This document shows positions 17,852 to 27,097 of a DNA stretch of 64,000 nucleotides, in pieces; within the stretch, counting starts at the first letter, position 1, and each line of letters begins with the position of its first letter. The stretch lies in assembly GCA_963977005.1 (NCBI GenBank), contig CAXBMQ010000007.1, positions 124,001 through 188,000 on the forward strand, given 5' to 3'. A model generated the notes under the pieces. That model had not been told where the DNA came from. It made no database searches and saw only the letters and a list, made by a program, of their open reading frames with translations. The translations under genes were made by a program, and so were the position numbers. Source of the stretch: CAXBCP01 sp963977005 (GTDB lineage Bacteria; Pseudomonadota; Alphaproteobacteria; MPNO01; UBA830).

Positions 17852-18874
17852 ATGCCTTCCAGACTTACTGCTTTCGGTGTGACCTTCGGGATCGCCGCGC
17901 TCATGGTCTACGTTCTCGTGACGGGCAGCGACCTGCTTATCCCGCTCGCGATTGCGGTGATGATCTGGTACCTGATCAACGCGCTGTCGCGTACCTTCGA
18001 GATGCGGCTGAAGGTACCGGGATGGATGGCCCTGACCCTTTCGATCACCACCCTCGTCATCGCGCTCGGGCTTATCGTCGAGATGATCAGCGGGAATATT
18101 GCGGCCGTTCGAAGTGCCGCGCCGACCTACCAGGCGAATATCGAGAAGCTGGTTGCCAAGGCGGTTGAGATCGGCGGCATGGAGGAAATGCCGACGATCG
18201 GGCACGTGATAGATCAGGTCGACGTGCGTGCCCTGATCGGCGGGGTGGCGTCTGCCACCGCAAAAGTCGCCGGAAACGCCGGGCTGATCCTGATCTACGT
18301 GATCTTCCTGCTGGCGGAACAGCGGACATTCGGGCGCAAGATCGAGGCCCTGTTCCCCGATGCGGAGCGACAGAAAGAGGTACAGGAGATCCTTTTCGAT
18401 ATACGCGATCGCACGCAGAAATATGTTTCCGTCAAGACTTTGCTCAGTCTTCTGACCGCGATTGTCAGCTACGTCGTGTTGGCGATCGTCGGTGTCGACC
18501 TTGCCATATTCTGGGCCTTTCTGATCTTTCTGCTGGCCTACATTCCGACCATCGGGTCACTGCTCGGCGTTGTGTTTCCGGCCCTTCTGGCGATTATCCA
18601 GTTCGGAAGCCTCGGGCCTTTCCTTGTCGTGACGATTGGCCTCGGTGCAGCCCAGTTCCTGATCGGGAACGTGCTGGAACCCAGGATGATGGGGAAATCG
18701 CTCAATCTTTCGTCGTTGGTCGTCATTATTTCGCTTGCCGTCTGGGGGTCGATCTGGGGGGTTACGGGCATGTTCCTGTGCGTCCCGATTACGGTGATAA
18801 TGATGATCATTCTGGCTGAATTCCGCCAGACACGGCCCGTCGCGATACTGTTGAGCGCCGATGGCCGGGTGTAG
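17852..18874 (+). CDS. AI-2E family transporter (PerM/TqsA-like permease)
   Basis: A 340-residue inner-membrane protein with a cluster of helices at the N-terminus, a soluble central segment (about 80-145) and four or five more helices. The family marker YIPTIGSLLGVVFPALLA lies near residue 230, followed by NVLEPRMMGKSLNLSSLVV. The family includes E. coli TqsA (AI-2 export) and Na+/H+ antiporters of the UPF0118 group; substrate cannot be assigned. The ATG follows GGGACAGG. Confidence 0.9.
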   Translation: MPSRLTAFGVTFGIAALMVYVLVTGSDLLIPLAIAVMIWYLINALSRTFEMRLKVPGWMALTLSITTLVIALGLIVEMISGNIAAVRSAAPTYQANIEKLVAKAVEIGGMEEMPTIGHVIDQVDVRALIGGVASATAKVAGNAGLILIYVIFLLAEQRTFGRKIEALFPDAERQKEVQEILFDIRDRTQKYVSVKTLLSLLTAIVSYVVLAIVGVDLAIFWAFLIFLLAYIPTIGSLLGVVFPALLAIIQFGSLGPFLVVTIGLGAAQFLIGNVLEPRMMGKSLNLSSLVVIISLAVWGSIWGVTGMFLCVPITVIMMIILAEFRQTRPVAILLSADGRV

Positions 18875-19001
18875 GCAAGGAATCGGGGCCGAAAGTAAAA
18901 TCTTGAGCAAATTGCGCCGGAAGCTTATTAAAGAGAGGATCGTCGGCCGTTCAAACGGAATGTCCGAGCGGTTGGCACACAGTAAATTGAGGGGCAGTCC
19001 C

Positions 19002-19853
19002 ATGAGTACTTTGCGTAATATCGTTATTTTGACTTTTTCCGGGGCGCTTCTTGCGGCGTGTGCCGGACCCGATACGGCCATGCTGGCGAAGATGCCGAAC
19101 AAGGGCACGGCATTCGATGAGGGCCTGCAGGCCGGATATACCGAACTCGCCAAGATCGAAGCTGCCGAATACGATTTCGGCGATGCGGATCACTTCGGAA
19201 TGAAGGCGATGAAGGCGGCTAACGGCGAGAACGTGCTTCCGGACCGGTTGTATCAGCGCAAACTGCCGAAGAAGTATGTCGGCGAACTCCAGGCTGCCTG
19301 GCAGAAACTGACGCTTGCCCGCACCCACGGCGGCAAGGAAAAGGCACCGGCGGCGCTCGCGACCGCGCAGACCCAGTTCGATTGCTGGATTCAGGAAGCC
19401 GAAGAAGATATTCAGCGCATCGACATCTCGCGCTGCCAGATCGGCTTCAATGCCGCAATGGCCGAAGTGAATGCCGCGATGAAGGCAATGCCGGCGATGG
19501 CGGCACCGGTCAAAAAGGCGCCGTCCAAGGAAAGCCATCTGATCTATTTCGGCTTTAACAGCGCCGCGCTTGCACCGTCATCGATGATTGTGATCAGCGA
19601 TGCGGCCGCGTCGATCAAGAAGGGTGCGAAAGCGACTTTCGTGATCGGTCATGCGGATCTGTCGGGCAGCGATGCCTATAACAGGGCTTTGGCCGATCGT
19701 CGCGCAAACGCGGTTATCGCAGCGCTTCGCAAGGCCGGCGTCAAAGGCGGTATCAGCAAGGTTGTTGCGGGCGAACGCGATCCCGCCGTCAAGACCGAAG
19801 ACGGCAAGAAGCAGGGCGCGAACCGCCGTGTCGAGATCGCAATCCTGCGTTAG
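19002..19853 (+). CDS. OmpA-family outer-membrane lipoprotein
   Basis: A 283-residue exported protein. The signal peptide ends in a lipobox (GALLAACAG), so Cys is predicted to be acylated. A middle region of about 150 residues has no recognised domain. The C-terminal OmpA-like peptidoglycan-binding domain starts near IYFGFNSAALAPSS and includes VIGHADLSGSDAYNRALADRRA and a closing GANRRVEIAIL. It would anchor the outer membrane to peptidoglycan. The start at 19002 is chosen because TTGAGGGG precedes it and a signal peptide begins there. Two hairpins follow the stop. Confidence 0.9.
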   Translation: MSTLRNIVILTFSGALLAACAGPDTAMLAKMPNKGTAFDEGLQAGYTELAKIEAAEYDFGDADHFGMKAMKAANGENVLPDRLYQRKLPKKYVGELQAAWQKLTLARTHGGKEKAPAALATAQTQFDCWIQEAEEDIQRIDISRCQIGFNAAMAEVNAAMKAMPAMAAPVKKAPSKESHLIYFGFNSAALAPSSMIVISDAAASIKKGAKATFVIGHADLSGSDAYNRALADRRANAVIAALRKAGVKGGISKVVAGERDPAVKTEDGKKQGANRRVEIAILR

Positions 19854-19863
19854 GAAAAACCGT

Positions 19864-19892
19864 CTGCGGGCCGGTGTTTCGCCGGCCCGCAG
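19864..19892 (+). other. GC-rich hairpin after the OmpA lipoprotein
   Basis: CTGCGGGCCGG (19864-19874) pairs perfectly with CCGGCCCGCAG (19882-19892) around a 7-base loop, 11 bases after the stop codon. The following bases are only moderately T-rich (GTTTCG), so by itself it is a weak terminator. It may protect the mRNA 3' end or work together with the next hairpin. Confidence 0.55.
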
Positions 19893-19907
19893 GTTTCGAT
19901 CGACAAT

Positions 19908-19939
19908 AAAAGCGGCTGAAAGATTTCAGCCGCTTTTTT
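19908..19939. terminator. Bidirectional intrinsic terminator
   Basis: AAAGCGGCTGAAA and TTTCAGCCGCTTTTTT form a strong stem with a tiny loop. A-run and T-run flank it, so it can stop transcription from the OmpA gene (plus) and from the convergent response regulator (minus). Confidence 0.85.
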
Positions 19940-19990
19940 GATTCCGGTAAAATTCCATCTTCCGGTGGGGCGCCCGTGTCCTGTGGCGCT

Positions 19991-20722
19991 TCAGGTGTTC
20001 CCGGGCTCCATCGTCACCGGTTCGCAGAACATATACCCGCCGCCGTGCACGGTCTGGATAAACTGCGGCTGGTTCTTGGCCGGTTCTATTTTCTTGCGCA
20101 ACCGCGATACGTGAATATCGATGGTGCGGTCATAGCCCTTCATCTCGCGGCCGCGAACGGCCTGCACCAGTTCCGCCCGCGACATCTGCCGGTTCCCGTT
20201 CTTGACGAATACTTCGAGGAGGGCGAATTCGCTTGTTGTCAGCGACACGTCCTCACCGCCCGGCGAGGTGAGCCGTCGATGAATGAAATCCAGTTTCCAG
20301 TCCGCGAAAGTGGCGGACGTTGCCGTGTCTGCGGGTTTATCGTCCTCGCGCGACAGGCGCCGTGACAGGCTGTTGATGCGGGCCGACAATTCCCGAAGTT
20401 CGAAGGGCTTCTGCAAATAGTCGTCGGCGCCCAACTCCAGCGTAAGAACGCGGTCGGCCATATCGCCCTTTCCGCTGAGGATGATAATTCCGACACTGGA
20501 ATTGGAGCGGATGTACTGGGTAAGCGCAACGCCGTCTTCCCTGGGGAGGACAAGGTCAAGCAGGACAAGGTCGACGTCCCCGCTTTTCATCTCCTGGCGC
20601 ATGCCATCGCCGTCCTCCACCGTCACGGGATTATGTCCCCGGTCGCGAAGATATTCGGCGATCATGGAAGAAAATGCCGGATCGTCGTCGACGATCAGTA
20701 TTTTCATACTTTCCGTGTTCAT
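19991..20722 (-). CDS. OmpR/PhoB-family response regulator
   Basis: A 243-residue two-domain regulator. The N-terminal receiver has VDDDPAF, phospho-acceptor Asp56 in LVLLDLVLP, the switch Ser/Thr in IILSGKGD and Lys105 in LQKPFE. The C-terminal winged-helix DNA-binding domain ends with DRTIDIHVSRLRKKIE and VHGGGYMF. All key residues are intact. No histidine kinase lies beside it, so it is an orphan here. A second ATG (20707) five codons in is a possible alternative start. It diverges from the single-domain receiver gene. Confidence 0.93.
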   Translation of the reverse strand: MNTESMKILIVDDDPAFSSMIAEYLRDRGHNPVTVEDGDGMRQEMKSGDVDLVLLDLVLPREDGVALTQYIRSNSSVGIIILSGKGDMADRVLTLELGADDYLQKPFELRELSARINSLSRRLSREDDKPADTATSATFADWKLDFIHRRLTSPGGEDVSLTTSEFALLEVFVKNGNRQMSRAELVQAVRGREMKGYDRTIDIHVSRLRKKIEPAKNQPQFIQTVHGGGYMFCEPVTMEPGNT

Positions 20723-20892
20723 TTAACCCCATCCCAATTTGCCTACCTGGCACTCCGAATATTATGCGGGAGTATCGTCCATGCGGCAACAGACCGAAAC
20801 AAACCGACATATAAAAATTCTTGAGGATTCAGGCCTTTCGGCATCATTTACGCTAAATAAAGGCAGCATTCATTTCTATTGCGGACACACCA

Positions 20893-21288
20893 ATGAGCGA
20901 CCCAAAGCGTCTTCTCGTCGTCGATGATCACGTCGAGATTACAGATTTGATTCGCGAAATTGCGGAAACGGACGGGTATGACGTTCATGCCCTTAACCAG
21001 TCTTCACAGTTTTTCGATCAGTTTGAAAAGATCAATCCTGATATCGTCTGTATCGATATCCACATGCCCGATGTCGATGGTATTGAAATCCTGCGCTGGC
21101 TGTCGAACCATGACTGCCGTGCCCAGGTCGTAATTCTCAGCGGAGGTGATCCGCTCTTCACAAAAGTCGCCGAGCGTATTGGCGAGGCGGCAAATCTCCA
21201 TATCCGGACAGTCGTTAAGCCGTTCAGCCTCGGAGATTTCCGCGATGTTTTAAGGGCGTTTCCGGCAACAGAAAAAGGCGCGGTCTGA
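20893..21288 (+). CDS. Single-domain response regulator (CheY-like)
   Basis: A 131-residue stand-alone receiver: VVDDHVEI, Asp55 in IVCIDIHMPDVDG, Ser in VVILSGGD and Lys109 in VVKPFSL. With no output domain it would act by protein contact or as a phosphorelay intermediate. It shows the same general layout as the degenerate receiver near the window start. It is transcribed away from the OmpR-type regulator, and the intergenic 170 bp hold both promoters. Confidence 0.88.
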   Translation: MSDPKRLLVVDDHVEITDLIREIAETDGYDVHALNQSSQFFDQFEKINPDIVCIDIHMPDVDGIEILRWLSNHDCRAQVVILSGGDPLFTKVAERIGEAANLHIRTVVKPFSLGDFRDVLRAFPATEKGAV

Positions 21289-21425
21289 ATCCCCGGGGAT
21301 AGCTCGTGTGGGGGGCTTAAATTTCTGTCAGGGCTGGAGCCGGGATATTCAACCCTCCTCGAAGCAGTGTGATGATAATTGTGCCGCTGCAGGGCGCGGT
21401 GCAGGGAATGGCTTGCCGGTAAAAT

Positions 21426-22814
21426 TCAGCTGAAAAACCCGAGCAGCTCCCACCACAGGTATTGCGCCGGTAACATGACGAACCACGCCAGCGCGCACAT
21501 CGCGAGTAACAGGTTGGCGACCCGGCGCATTGATACGCCGCCGAGATGGGCCGCAAGGATGATCGGCGGGAACTGATAGGCGAACAGTGCCATCGCCCAA
21601 CTCAGCGGCTGGGTCATCAATACCGTCATCAGCGGCCAGCCGGTCGCTGCGGCGATATCCGCCGATAGCGAGGTCATGATGGCGGGCTGTCCCGGCACGG
21701 TCGTCACGATGCTCATCGCCATGCCCACCGCGCTGACGATGGCGAAATTCAGAAAATCATGGCCCTGCGTCAGCGGCACGATATCGAACAGGGTCGCGCT
21801 GATATACGTGCCAAGCCCCGCCTTGGCGACAAGGGCGCCCATACCGATCACGCCGGCGACAAAAAACCACGGCGCATAGGATACTTTGCCGACCATCAGA
21901 GAGGTCGGCACCATGCCGACCCGGGGCAGCATGCAGAATACGGCCGCTCCGAGCGCGATCCAGGCAGGCGAAATGCCGTGGGCAAAGTCTGTGAGCCAGA
22001 GGCCGAGCGCCGCCGTCAGTACCATGATGAGCCGGGTCTGTGCCGCCGATGTCTTGGCTGCTTCGATGTCGGTTGTGCCGGTGCCGATTTTGTCGGGAAA
22101 CAGGAAGCGGCAGATCAGGGGAATAGCGACGATCGAGACGATGCCGATGGGCGGAAAATTGGCAATCAGGTATTCGCCATACGTGACCTTGATGCCGTGA
22201 ATGCTCTCGACCGCGCCGAGCCAGCCGAGATTGGGCACGGCCGCCGGCAGGACGGCAAGTCCCGGGTAGACCGAGCCGGCGGCGACGGCCAGCGCCACTC
22301 CCGCCCGCCCGCGGCTGCCCGCGGCAAAACCGATCTGATCGGCCAGCGCCATGAAGATCGGCATCATGATCACGATCCGCCCGGTATTGGACGGGATCAG
22401 AAAGCCCAGCACCGCGGCGACCACCGTGATCCCGAAAAGGATTCCCAGATAACTGCGCGGGAAAAATTTGAGCAGGACGCTGGCAAGCGTCTTGCCGAAC
22501 CCTGTTTCCTGCACCGAGGCGCCGATAATCAGGCCGCCGAAAATCATCCAGACAGCGGCGGAATGAAAGCCCGAAAAGACCGTCGGCGCGCCGCTGTCGG
22601 TAAGCACCATCGCGAGAAAGAAAAAGATGATCGCCGTAAAATACTCGGGAAGCACACTCGTCGCCCAGAGCGAAATCGCTACCACGACCACGGCTGCGAC
22701 GCGCATCATTTCCGGCGGCGCGCCCGCCGGCGCGGGCTGAAACCACAGAAAGACACTGGCTGCCGCTGCCAGGAGCGCAATTGCCGGGCCGACGAAGGAA
22801 GAACGTTTATCCAT
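21426..22814 (-). CDS. SLC13/DASS-type anion permease
   Basis: A 462-residue membrane protein with about eleven to twelve hydrophobic helices. The family features are two hairpin regions with SNTGRIVIMMPI (about residues 149-160) and, in the C-terminal half, VTTVPGQPAIMTSLSAD. These correspond to the SNT-like sodium-binding motifs of divalent anion:sodium symporters. Substrates of relatives are sulfate, dicarboxylates, citrate or sulfonates. The start at 22814 is chosen because the transmembrane part begins right after MDKRSS; longer frames add non-conserved sequence. The ribosome site is weak. Confidence 0.85.
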   Translation of the reverse strand: MDKRSSFVGPAIALLAAAASVFLWFQPAPAGAPPEMMRVAAVVVVAISLWATSVLPEYFTAIIFFFLAMVLTDSGAPTVFSGFHSAAVWMIFGGLIIGASVQETGFGKTLASVLLKFFPRSYLGILFGITVVAAVLGFLIPSNTGRIVIMMPIFMALADQIGFAAGSRGRAGVALAVAAGSVYPGLAVLPAAVPNLGWLGAVESIHGIKVTYGEYLIANFPPIGIVSIVAIPLICRFLFPDKIGTGTTDIEAAKTSAAQTRLIMVLTAALGLWLTDFAHGISPAWIALGAAVFCMLPRVGMVPTSLMVGKVSYAPWFFVAGVIGMGALVAKAGLGTYISATLFDIVPLTQGHDFLNFAIVSAVGMAMSIVTTVPGQPAIMTSLSADIAAATGWPLMTVLMTQPLSWAMALFAYQFPPIILAAHLGGVSMRRVANLLLAMCALAWFVMLPAQYLWWELLGFFS

Positions 22815-22899
22815 CAGGACACGTTTAAAACTCTGCCCGGCCGTGTCAATGCGCCGAAATGACAGGGTAGGGCGGCAAAATCGCCGGCCATATCGTGCA

Positions 22900-23577
22900 T
22901 CATCCCGTGCCGTCTTCTGCGGCGGCGTCCAGCATGCGGGCGTGTACTGCATGCGCGCGCTCCGCCAGGCGGCCGTTGAGGACCGCGGGCGGAATTCTTC
23001 TCGGAGGTCGCGATGAAGGGGGGGCGAGTCCTTCGATCTTTTCCTGGGCCAGAAAAGCCTTGCTGAGCTGCGTATGGCGGTCCGTGTCGATCGGGGTAAA
23101 AGATGTATCGAACCGACGATTTACGGCAGAGACGATGCGGCCGGATTCGGTCGTGATGGTCTCGAATGGAGCGGTCACGAAGTGTTCTCGCAACGGAAGC
23201 AGGGTTTCGTAATAGAGCGTATATGCCCGCAGCAGGTCCGGCGCGGTATGTGTCGCAATCTTCGCAAGCCCGGCGGTAACGGCATCTACCGGTGACCGGA
23301 CGAGCAAAACCGCCGGCACTCCGTACCGCGCGGCCAGAATGATCTGCGACGGCGAATGCACATGATGCGCCAGGGTCATGTCGCCCCCGCCGGAATTCAG
23401 GAACGCGAATACCGCGAAACTGTTTGCCGATCTTGGAAAGCCTTCGATCGCCAGGCCGGTATCGGGCCGGACGAGTCGTGTGCCATCGTTGATCGCCCCG
23501 AAGACGGTGTTAAATATGACGGGGTAACGGCCGGCCCAGGTCCGGCAGGTCCAGTGGAACGGGATATGAATCTGCAT
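22900..23577 (-). CDS. Sulfotransferase-like P-loop protein
   Basis: A protein of about 225 residues. A sulfotransferase-type PAPS-binding loop GFPRSANSF lies near residue 44, and ARYGVPAVLLVRSPVDAVTA resembles the 3'-phosphate-binding strand-helix of the same fold. Such enzymes move sulfate from PAPS to hydroxyls or amines. The start at 23577 (MQIHIPFHW) is a choice: the frame stays open further upstream but overlaps the divergent gene. It sits between an SLC13 permease and a TPP enzyme, so a sulfur theme is possible. Confidence 0.7.
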   Translation of the reverse strand: MQIHIPFHWTCRTWAGRYPVIFNTVFGAINDGTRLVRPDTGLAIEGFPRSANSFAVFAFLNSGGGDMTLAHHVHSPSQIILAARYGVPAVLLVRSPVDAVTAGLAKIATHTAPDLLRAYTLYYETLLPLREHFVTAPFETITTESGRIVSAVNRRFDTSFTPIDTDRHTQLSKAFLAQEKIEGLAPPSSRPPRRIPPAVLNGRLAERAHAVHARMLDAAAEDGTG

Positions 23578-23629
23578 GGCGGTGCAGTATGCCACGACAC
23601 AATGGGCAAGGTCATTCATCGAGGACAAA

Positions 23630-25231
23630 ATGAACAACGCGGAACTGATCGTACAAATTCTCAAACAGGCCGGGGTGACCCATGGCTTCGGCATCCCCAG
23701 CGGAAACGTGTTGCCGCTGATGGACGCCATGCGCAAGCACGACCTACCTTTCGTTCTGACCGCGCATGAAGGCTCTGCCGGTTTTGCAGCGGACGTAATG
23801 GGGCGCATGACGGGAGCGCCCGGGCTCGGGATCGCGACTCTCGGGCCGGGCGCGACGAACCTCGCGACCGGTGTCGGCGATGCCTGGCTCGACCGGTCGC
23901 CCATGATTGCGATCACCTGCAATCTCAACACCGACCAGCTTGGCCGGCGTATCCAGATGTATATCGACCACCAGCAGCTTTTTGCGCCGATCACCAAGGC
24001 AAGCCTGGTGTTGCGCGAAGGGTCGGTCGCCGAAACGGTGGCGGAAGCGGTCCGGCTTTCGCTGACCGAGCCGATGGGACCGGTTCATCTCGATCTCCCG
24101 GAAGATGTCGCCGTTGCCATGGCGACAGAGGCCCTCCCGGATATTGCAGCGCCCGAACCTGTCGCATCTGCTGGTGCTTCCGAAATTCAAGCGGCGCTCG
24201 ATATTCTCGGTGCCGCAAAACGGCCCGTCGCGATTCTTGGGACCAATGCCATGCGGATGCGTGATATCGGCCTGTTACGCGCCTTCATCGATCGTCACGG
24301 TATCCCGTTCGCCAGCACGACGATGACCAAAGGACTGATCGACGAGGATCATCCGCTCTCCATCGGCTGCATTGAGCGGTCGAAGCGCCAGATCCAGCGT
24401 GAATTCCTGCGGACCGCCGACCTGATCGTCGGGCTTGGTTACGATACGATCGAGGTAGAATACGAGGCGTGGATCGGCGAGACGCCGCTGCTGCAGGTAG
24501 ATATCGAAAAAGTAGATATCGCTCCGTCGGTACAGTTGAAGGCCGAGGTGACAGGCGATCTCGATATGTCGATCGGGGCGTTGGCCGATGCCGACATCAT
24601 TGCCAATGACTGGCAAACGACCGAGATTGCCGGGCACAAGAGGGCATTCCAGGCGGCGCTGCGTCCCGAGGTGCCGAATTTCGCCCCCCATCATGTGATC
24701 GATATCGTTCGCGATGTGCTGCCGCATGATGGTATCCTGACATATGACGTCGGTGCCCATACCCATCAGATCGCCAGTCAGTGGACGGCACATGCGCCGC
24801 GCCAGTGCCTTATCACGAATGGCTGGTCATCGATGGGCTTCGGTCTGCCGGCGGCAATCGCGGCGAAGATCGCGCGGCCCGACCTGCCCGTGGTCTGCCT
24901 GATCGGCGATGGGTGTTTCCAGATGACCTGCGGCGAACTGGCGACGGCCAAGAGAATGGACCTGACGCTGCCCGTCGTGGTGCTCGACGATCGCTGGCTC
25001 GGTCTGATCCGGGTAAAACAGGAACGTCGACAGCTTTCGATATACGGGACGGCGCTGCAGAACGAGGAATACCGCGACCCGCCGGAACACTATTTCGGCG
25101 TGCCGGCGTTCGGGGTGCGGAACGGCGAGGCATTGCGTGCTGCGCTGGGCACTGCATTGCAGGCAAAAGGGCCAACCGTGATCGAGGCAGTCGTGGATTC
25201 CGATCATTATTCGGAGACGGTTTTCGATTAA
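23630..25231 (+). CDS. Thiamine-pyrophosphate-dependent enzyme (acetolactate-synthase-like)
   Basis: A 533-residue enzyme with three domains: TPP-PYR (catalytic Glu in LTAHEGSAGFAADVMGR near residue 48), a central domain, and TPP-PP with GDGCFQMTCGELATA. The cofactor motif ends in VVLDDRWLG rather than the usual NN. Relatives are acetolactate synthase, sulfoacetaldehyde acetyltransferase, sulfopyruvate and benzoylformate decarboxylases. The exact reaction is not readable. The ATG at 23630 follows GAGGACAAA. A cysteine-dioxygenase-like cupin follows in the same direction after 97 bases. Confidence 0.87.
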   Translation: MNNAELIVQILKQAGVTHGFGIPSGNVLPLMDAMRKHDLPFVLTAHEGSAGFAADVMGRMTGAPGLGIATLGPGATNLATGVGDAWLDRSPMIAITCNLNTDQLGRRIQMYIDHQQLFAPITKASLVLREGSVAETVAEAVRLSLTEPMGPVHLDLPEDVAVAMATEALPDIAAPEPVASAGASEIQAALDILGAAKRPVAILGTNAMRMRDIGLLRAFIDRHGIPFASTTMTKGLIDEDHPLSIGCIERSKRQIQREFLRTADLIVGLGYDTIEVEYEAWIGETPLLQVDIEKVDIAPSVQLKAEVTGDLDMSIGALADADIIANDWQTTEIAGHKRAFQAALRPEVPNFAPHHVIDIVRDVLPHDGILTYDVGAHTHQIASQWTAHAPRQCLITNGWSSMGFGLPAAIAAKIARPDLPVVCLIGDGCFQMTCGELATAKRMDLTLPVVVLDDRWLGLIRVKQERRQLSIYGTALQNEEYRDPPEHYFGVPAFGVRNGEALRAALGTALQAKGPTVIEAVVDSDHYSETVFD

Positions 25232-25328
25232 ATGGGATTAACCACGATCAAGGCCGACCGGTCGCTTTTTTTTGTATGTCATTGAGCATATTATCCGGTC
25301 AGAAAACACCAATAGAAAGGGAACGCCT

Positions 25329-25835
25329 ATGTCCTATACGCTGGAACAACTCGCCGCCGACTGCCGCGCCGCGATGGACAAAGACCCGGGACCAGCCGGT
25401 CGCGAGGAAGTGAGAAAGTTCATCGCTAAGGCGTGTGCTGACGATGAATTCGTCGCCACCCACCTGGGACCCGACAATACGACCGCGCGCCAGGTGATCT
25501 ACGAGGATGACAAGCATAAGTTCTGCATTCTCGCCCATGTCTACGAGGGCGCAAAAGGCTCCAACCCGCACGATCACGGCCCGAGCTGGGCGATCTACGG
25601 TCAGGCGGACGGCGTGACGACCATGACAGACTGGGAAAAGGTCGAGGCCCCGAGCGGCGACGCGCCCGGCAAGGTCAAGAAGGTAAAGGATTACGATATG
25701 ACGCGCGGCATCGCGTATCTCTACAACGAGGGCGACCTGCATTCGCCGAGCCGGAAAGCAACCACCCGGCTGATCCGCGTCGAAGGTCAGGACCTGACCG
25801 GCGTGAAGCGCGACAAGTACGAGGCAGTCGCGTAA
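25329..25835 (+). CDS. Cysteine-dioxygenase-like cupin
   Basis: A 168-residue cupin. Iron-ligand histidines are visible in SNPHDHGPSWAIYG (HxH) and in the second motif GDLHSPSR. The glutamate of classical cupins is missing from the first motif, as in cysteine dioxygenases. It therefore probably oxidises a thiol or a small alpha-hydroxy/keto compound with O2. The start at 25329 follows AAAGGG. It lies downstream of a TPP enzyme and ends at an intrinsic terminator, so the two may form a short operon. Confidence 0.72.
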   Translation: MSYTLEQLAADCRAAMDKDPGPAGREEVRKFIAKACADDEFVATHLGPDNTTARQVIYEDDKHKFCILAHVYEGAKGSNPHDHGPSWAIYGQADGVTTMTDWEKVEAPSGDAPGKVKKVKDYDMTRGIAYLYNEGDLHSPSRKATTRLIRVEGQDLTGVKRDKYEAVA

Positions 25836-25856
25836 CGGACGATCTCTGAAACTGTT

Positions 25857-25886
25857 AAAAGGGCCGGTTTTTACCGGCCCTTTTAT
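25857..25886. terminator. Bidirectional intrinsic terminator
   Basis: AAAAGGGCCGGT and ACCGGCCCTTTT form a stem with a four-base T loop, flanked by A- and T-runs. It lies between the cupin gene (plus) and the convergent pobA (minus, ending at 25889), so it serves both. Confidence 0.88.
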
Positions 25887-25888
25887 TA

Positions 25889-27073
25889 TCAGTCTTCAAA
25901 GGGCAGGCCCGCATATTGCTCCGCAAGCGCGGCCATCGCGATTTCCGACTTCGACAGATAGGCAAGTTCGTCTTCGCGCGTGCGCTGATCGAACGGGTCG
26001 TCGTCCGGGAACTTGTGCAGCAGACAGGTCAGGTGCCATGACAGCCGTTCGGCATTCCATATCCGCCGCAATGCCATATCGGAATAGCTGTTGAGATAGG
26101 TATCGTTGTTCTTGCCGTAATGCTCGATCAGTCCGCGTGACAGGTAGTACACGTCGGAAAACGCGAGATTCAGTCCCTTGGCGCCTGTCGGCGGCACGAT
26201 ATGGGCGGCATCTCCGGCGAGGAACAGGCGACCGTGGCGCATCGGCTCGGCCACGAAACTGCGAAGCGGGGCGATCGACTTTTCGATGGACGGTCCGGTT
26301 TCGATGGCATCCGCGATATCCTTTGGAAAACGCGCCTTCAGCTCTTCCCAGAACCGGTCGTCGGGCCATTCGTCGAGACTGTCGTTCAGGTCGCACTGGA
26401 TATAGTACCGGCTGAGCCGTTCGTTGCGTTGCGAGGCCAGCGCAAACCCGCGTTCGTGATTGGCGTAGATGATATCCGGCAGGGGCGCGGTTTCGGACAT
26501 GATTGCCAGCCAGCCGAATGGATAGCCTTTTTCGTATACCCGCATCAGGTCGGCGGGAATGGACTGGCGGCTGACACCGTGAAATCCGTCGCACCCTGCG
26601 ATAAAGTCGCAGTCTATCCGCTGTTCCCTGCCGTCCTTCGTGAAGGTCACGTACGGGGCGTCCGTCGTCATGTCGTGCGGTTGCACGTTTTCCGCTTCGT
26701 CGATGATCTGTCCACCCGCCTTGTCGCGTGCCGCATACAGATCTTCGGTAATGGCCGTCTGGCCGTAGGCAGTCATGTCCCGGCCGGTGTATTTCTTGGT
26801 GTCGATCAGCAGCTTCTCGCTGCCGGCCCAGACGATAAACGTGCCGTCATGCGGTTTGCCCTCGCGGTCCAGGCGCTCGCCCAGCCCCATGGAACGGAGC
26901 ATGTCGACCGAGCCGGCCTCAAGCACCCCCGCGCGAATGCGGCTGAGCACGTAGGCCCGGCTGCGTTGTTCGAGCACGATATTGTCAACGCCGCTCTGGT
27001 CGAGCCGGTGCGATAGAAGAAGGCCTGCCGGCCCGCCGCCGATTATGACGACGCGTATCTTTTCCATTGTCAT
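25889..27073 (-). CDS. pobA: 4-hydroxybenzoate 3-monooxygenase
   Basis: A 394-residue flavoprotein hydroxylase that turns 4-hydroxybenzoate into protocatechuate using NADPH and O2. The sequence follows PobA throughout: the FAD motif GGGPAGLLLSHRL, RIRAGVLEAGSVDMLR, DFIAGCDGFHGVSR, and GDAAHIVPPTGAKGLNLAFSD. Length equals the classic enzyme (394). It is the last gene after ligA-ligB, 24 bases downstream, so product and next enzymes are made together. Start is ATG at 27073, with MTMEK allowing a second ATG two codons later. Confidence 0.96.
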   Translation of the reverse strand: MTMEKIRVVIIGGGPAGLLLSHRLDQSGVDNIVLEQRSRAYVLSRIRAGVLEAGSVDMLRSMGLGERLDREGKPHDGTFIVWAGSEKLLIDTKKYTGRDMTAYGQTAITEDLYAARDKAGGQIIDEAENVQPHDMTTDAPYVTFTKDGREQRIDCDFIAGCDGFHGVSRQSIPADLMRVYEKGYPFGWLAIMSETAPLPDIIYANHERGFALASQRNERLSRYYIQCDLNDSLDEWPDDRFWEELKARFPKDIADAIETGPSIEKSIAPLRSFVAEPMRHGRLFLAGDAAHIVPPTGAKGLNLAFSDVYYLSRGLIEHYGKNNDTYLNSYSDMALRRIWNAERLSWHLTCLLHKFPDDDPFDQRTREDELAYLSKSEIAMAALAEQYAGLPFED

Positions 27074-27097
27074 ATTCCTGTCTGCGGGGGCCGCCGC

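Noticed and set aside
22900..23997. Longer version of the sulfotransferase-like protein
   Set aside because: The upstream part is antisense to the conserved TPP-enzyme N-terminus and looks non-coding.
25255..25273. CGACCGGTCG followed by eight T, a terminator candidate
   Set aside because: The palindrome has no loop and cannot form a stable hairpin; it would also split the TPP enzyme from the cupin without other support.
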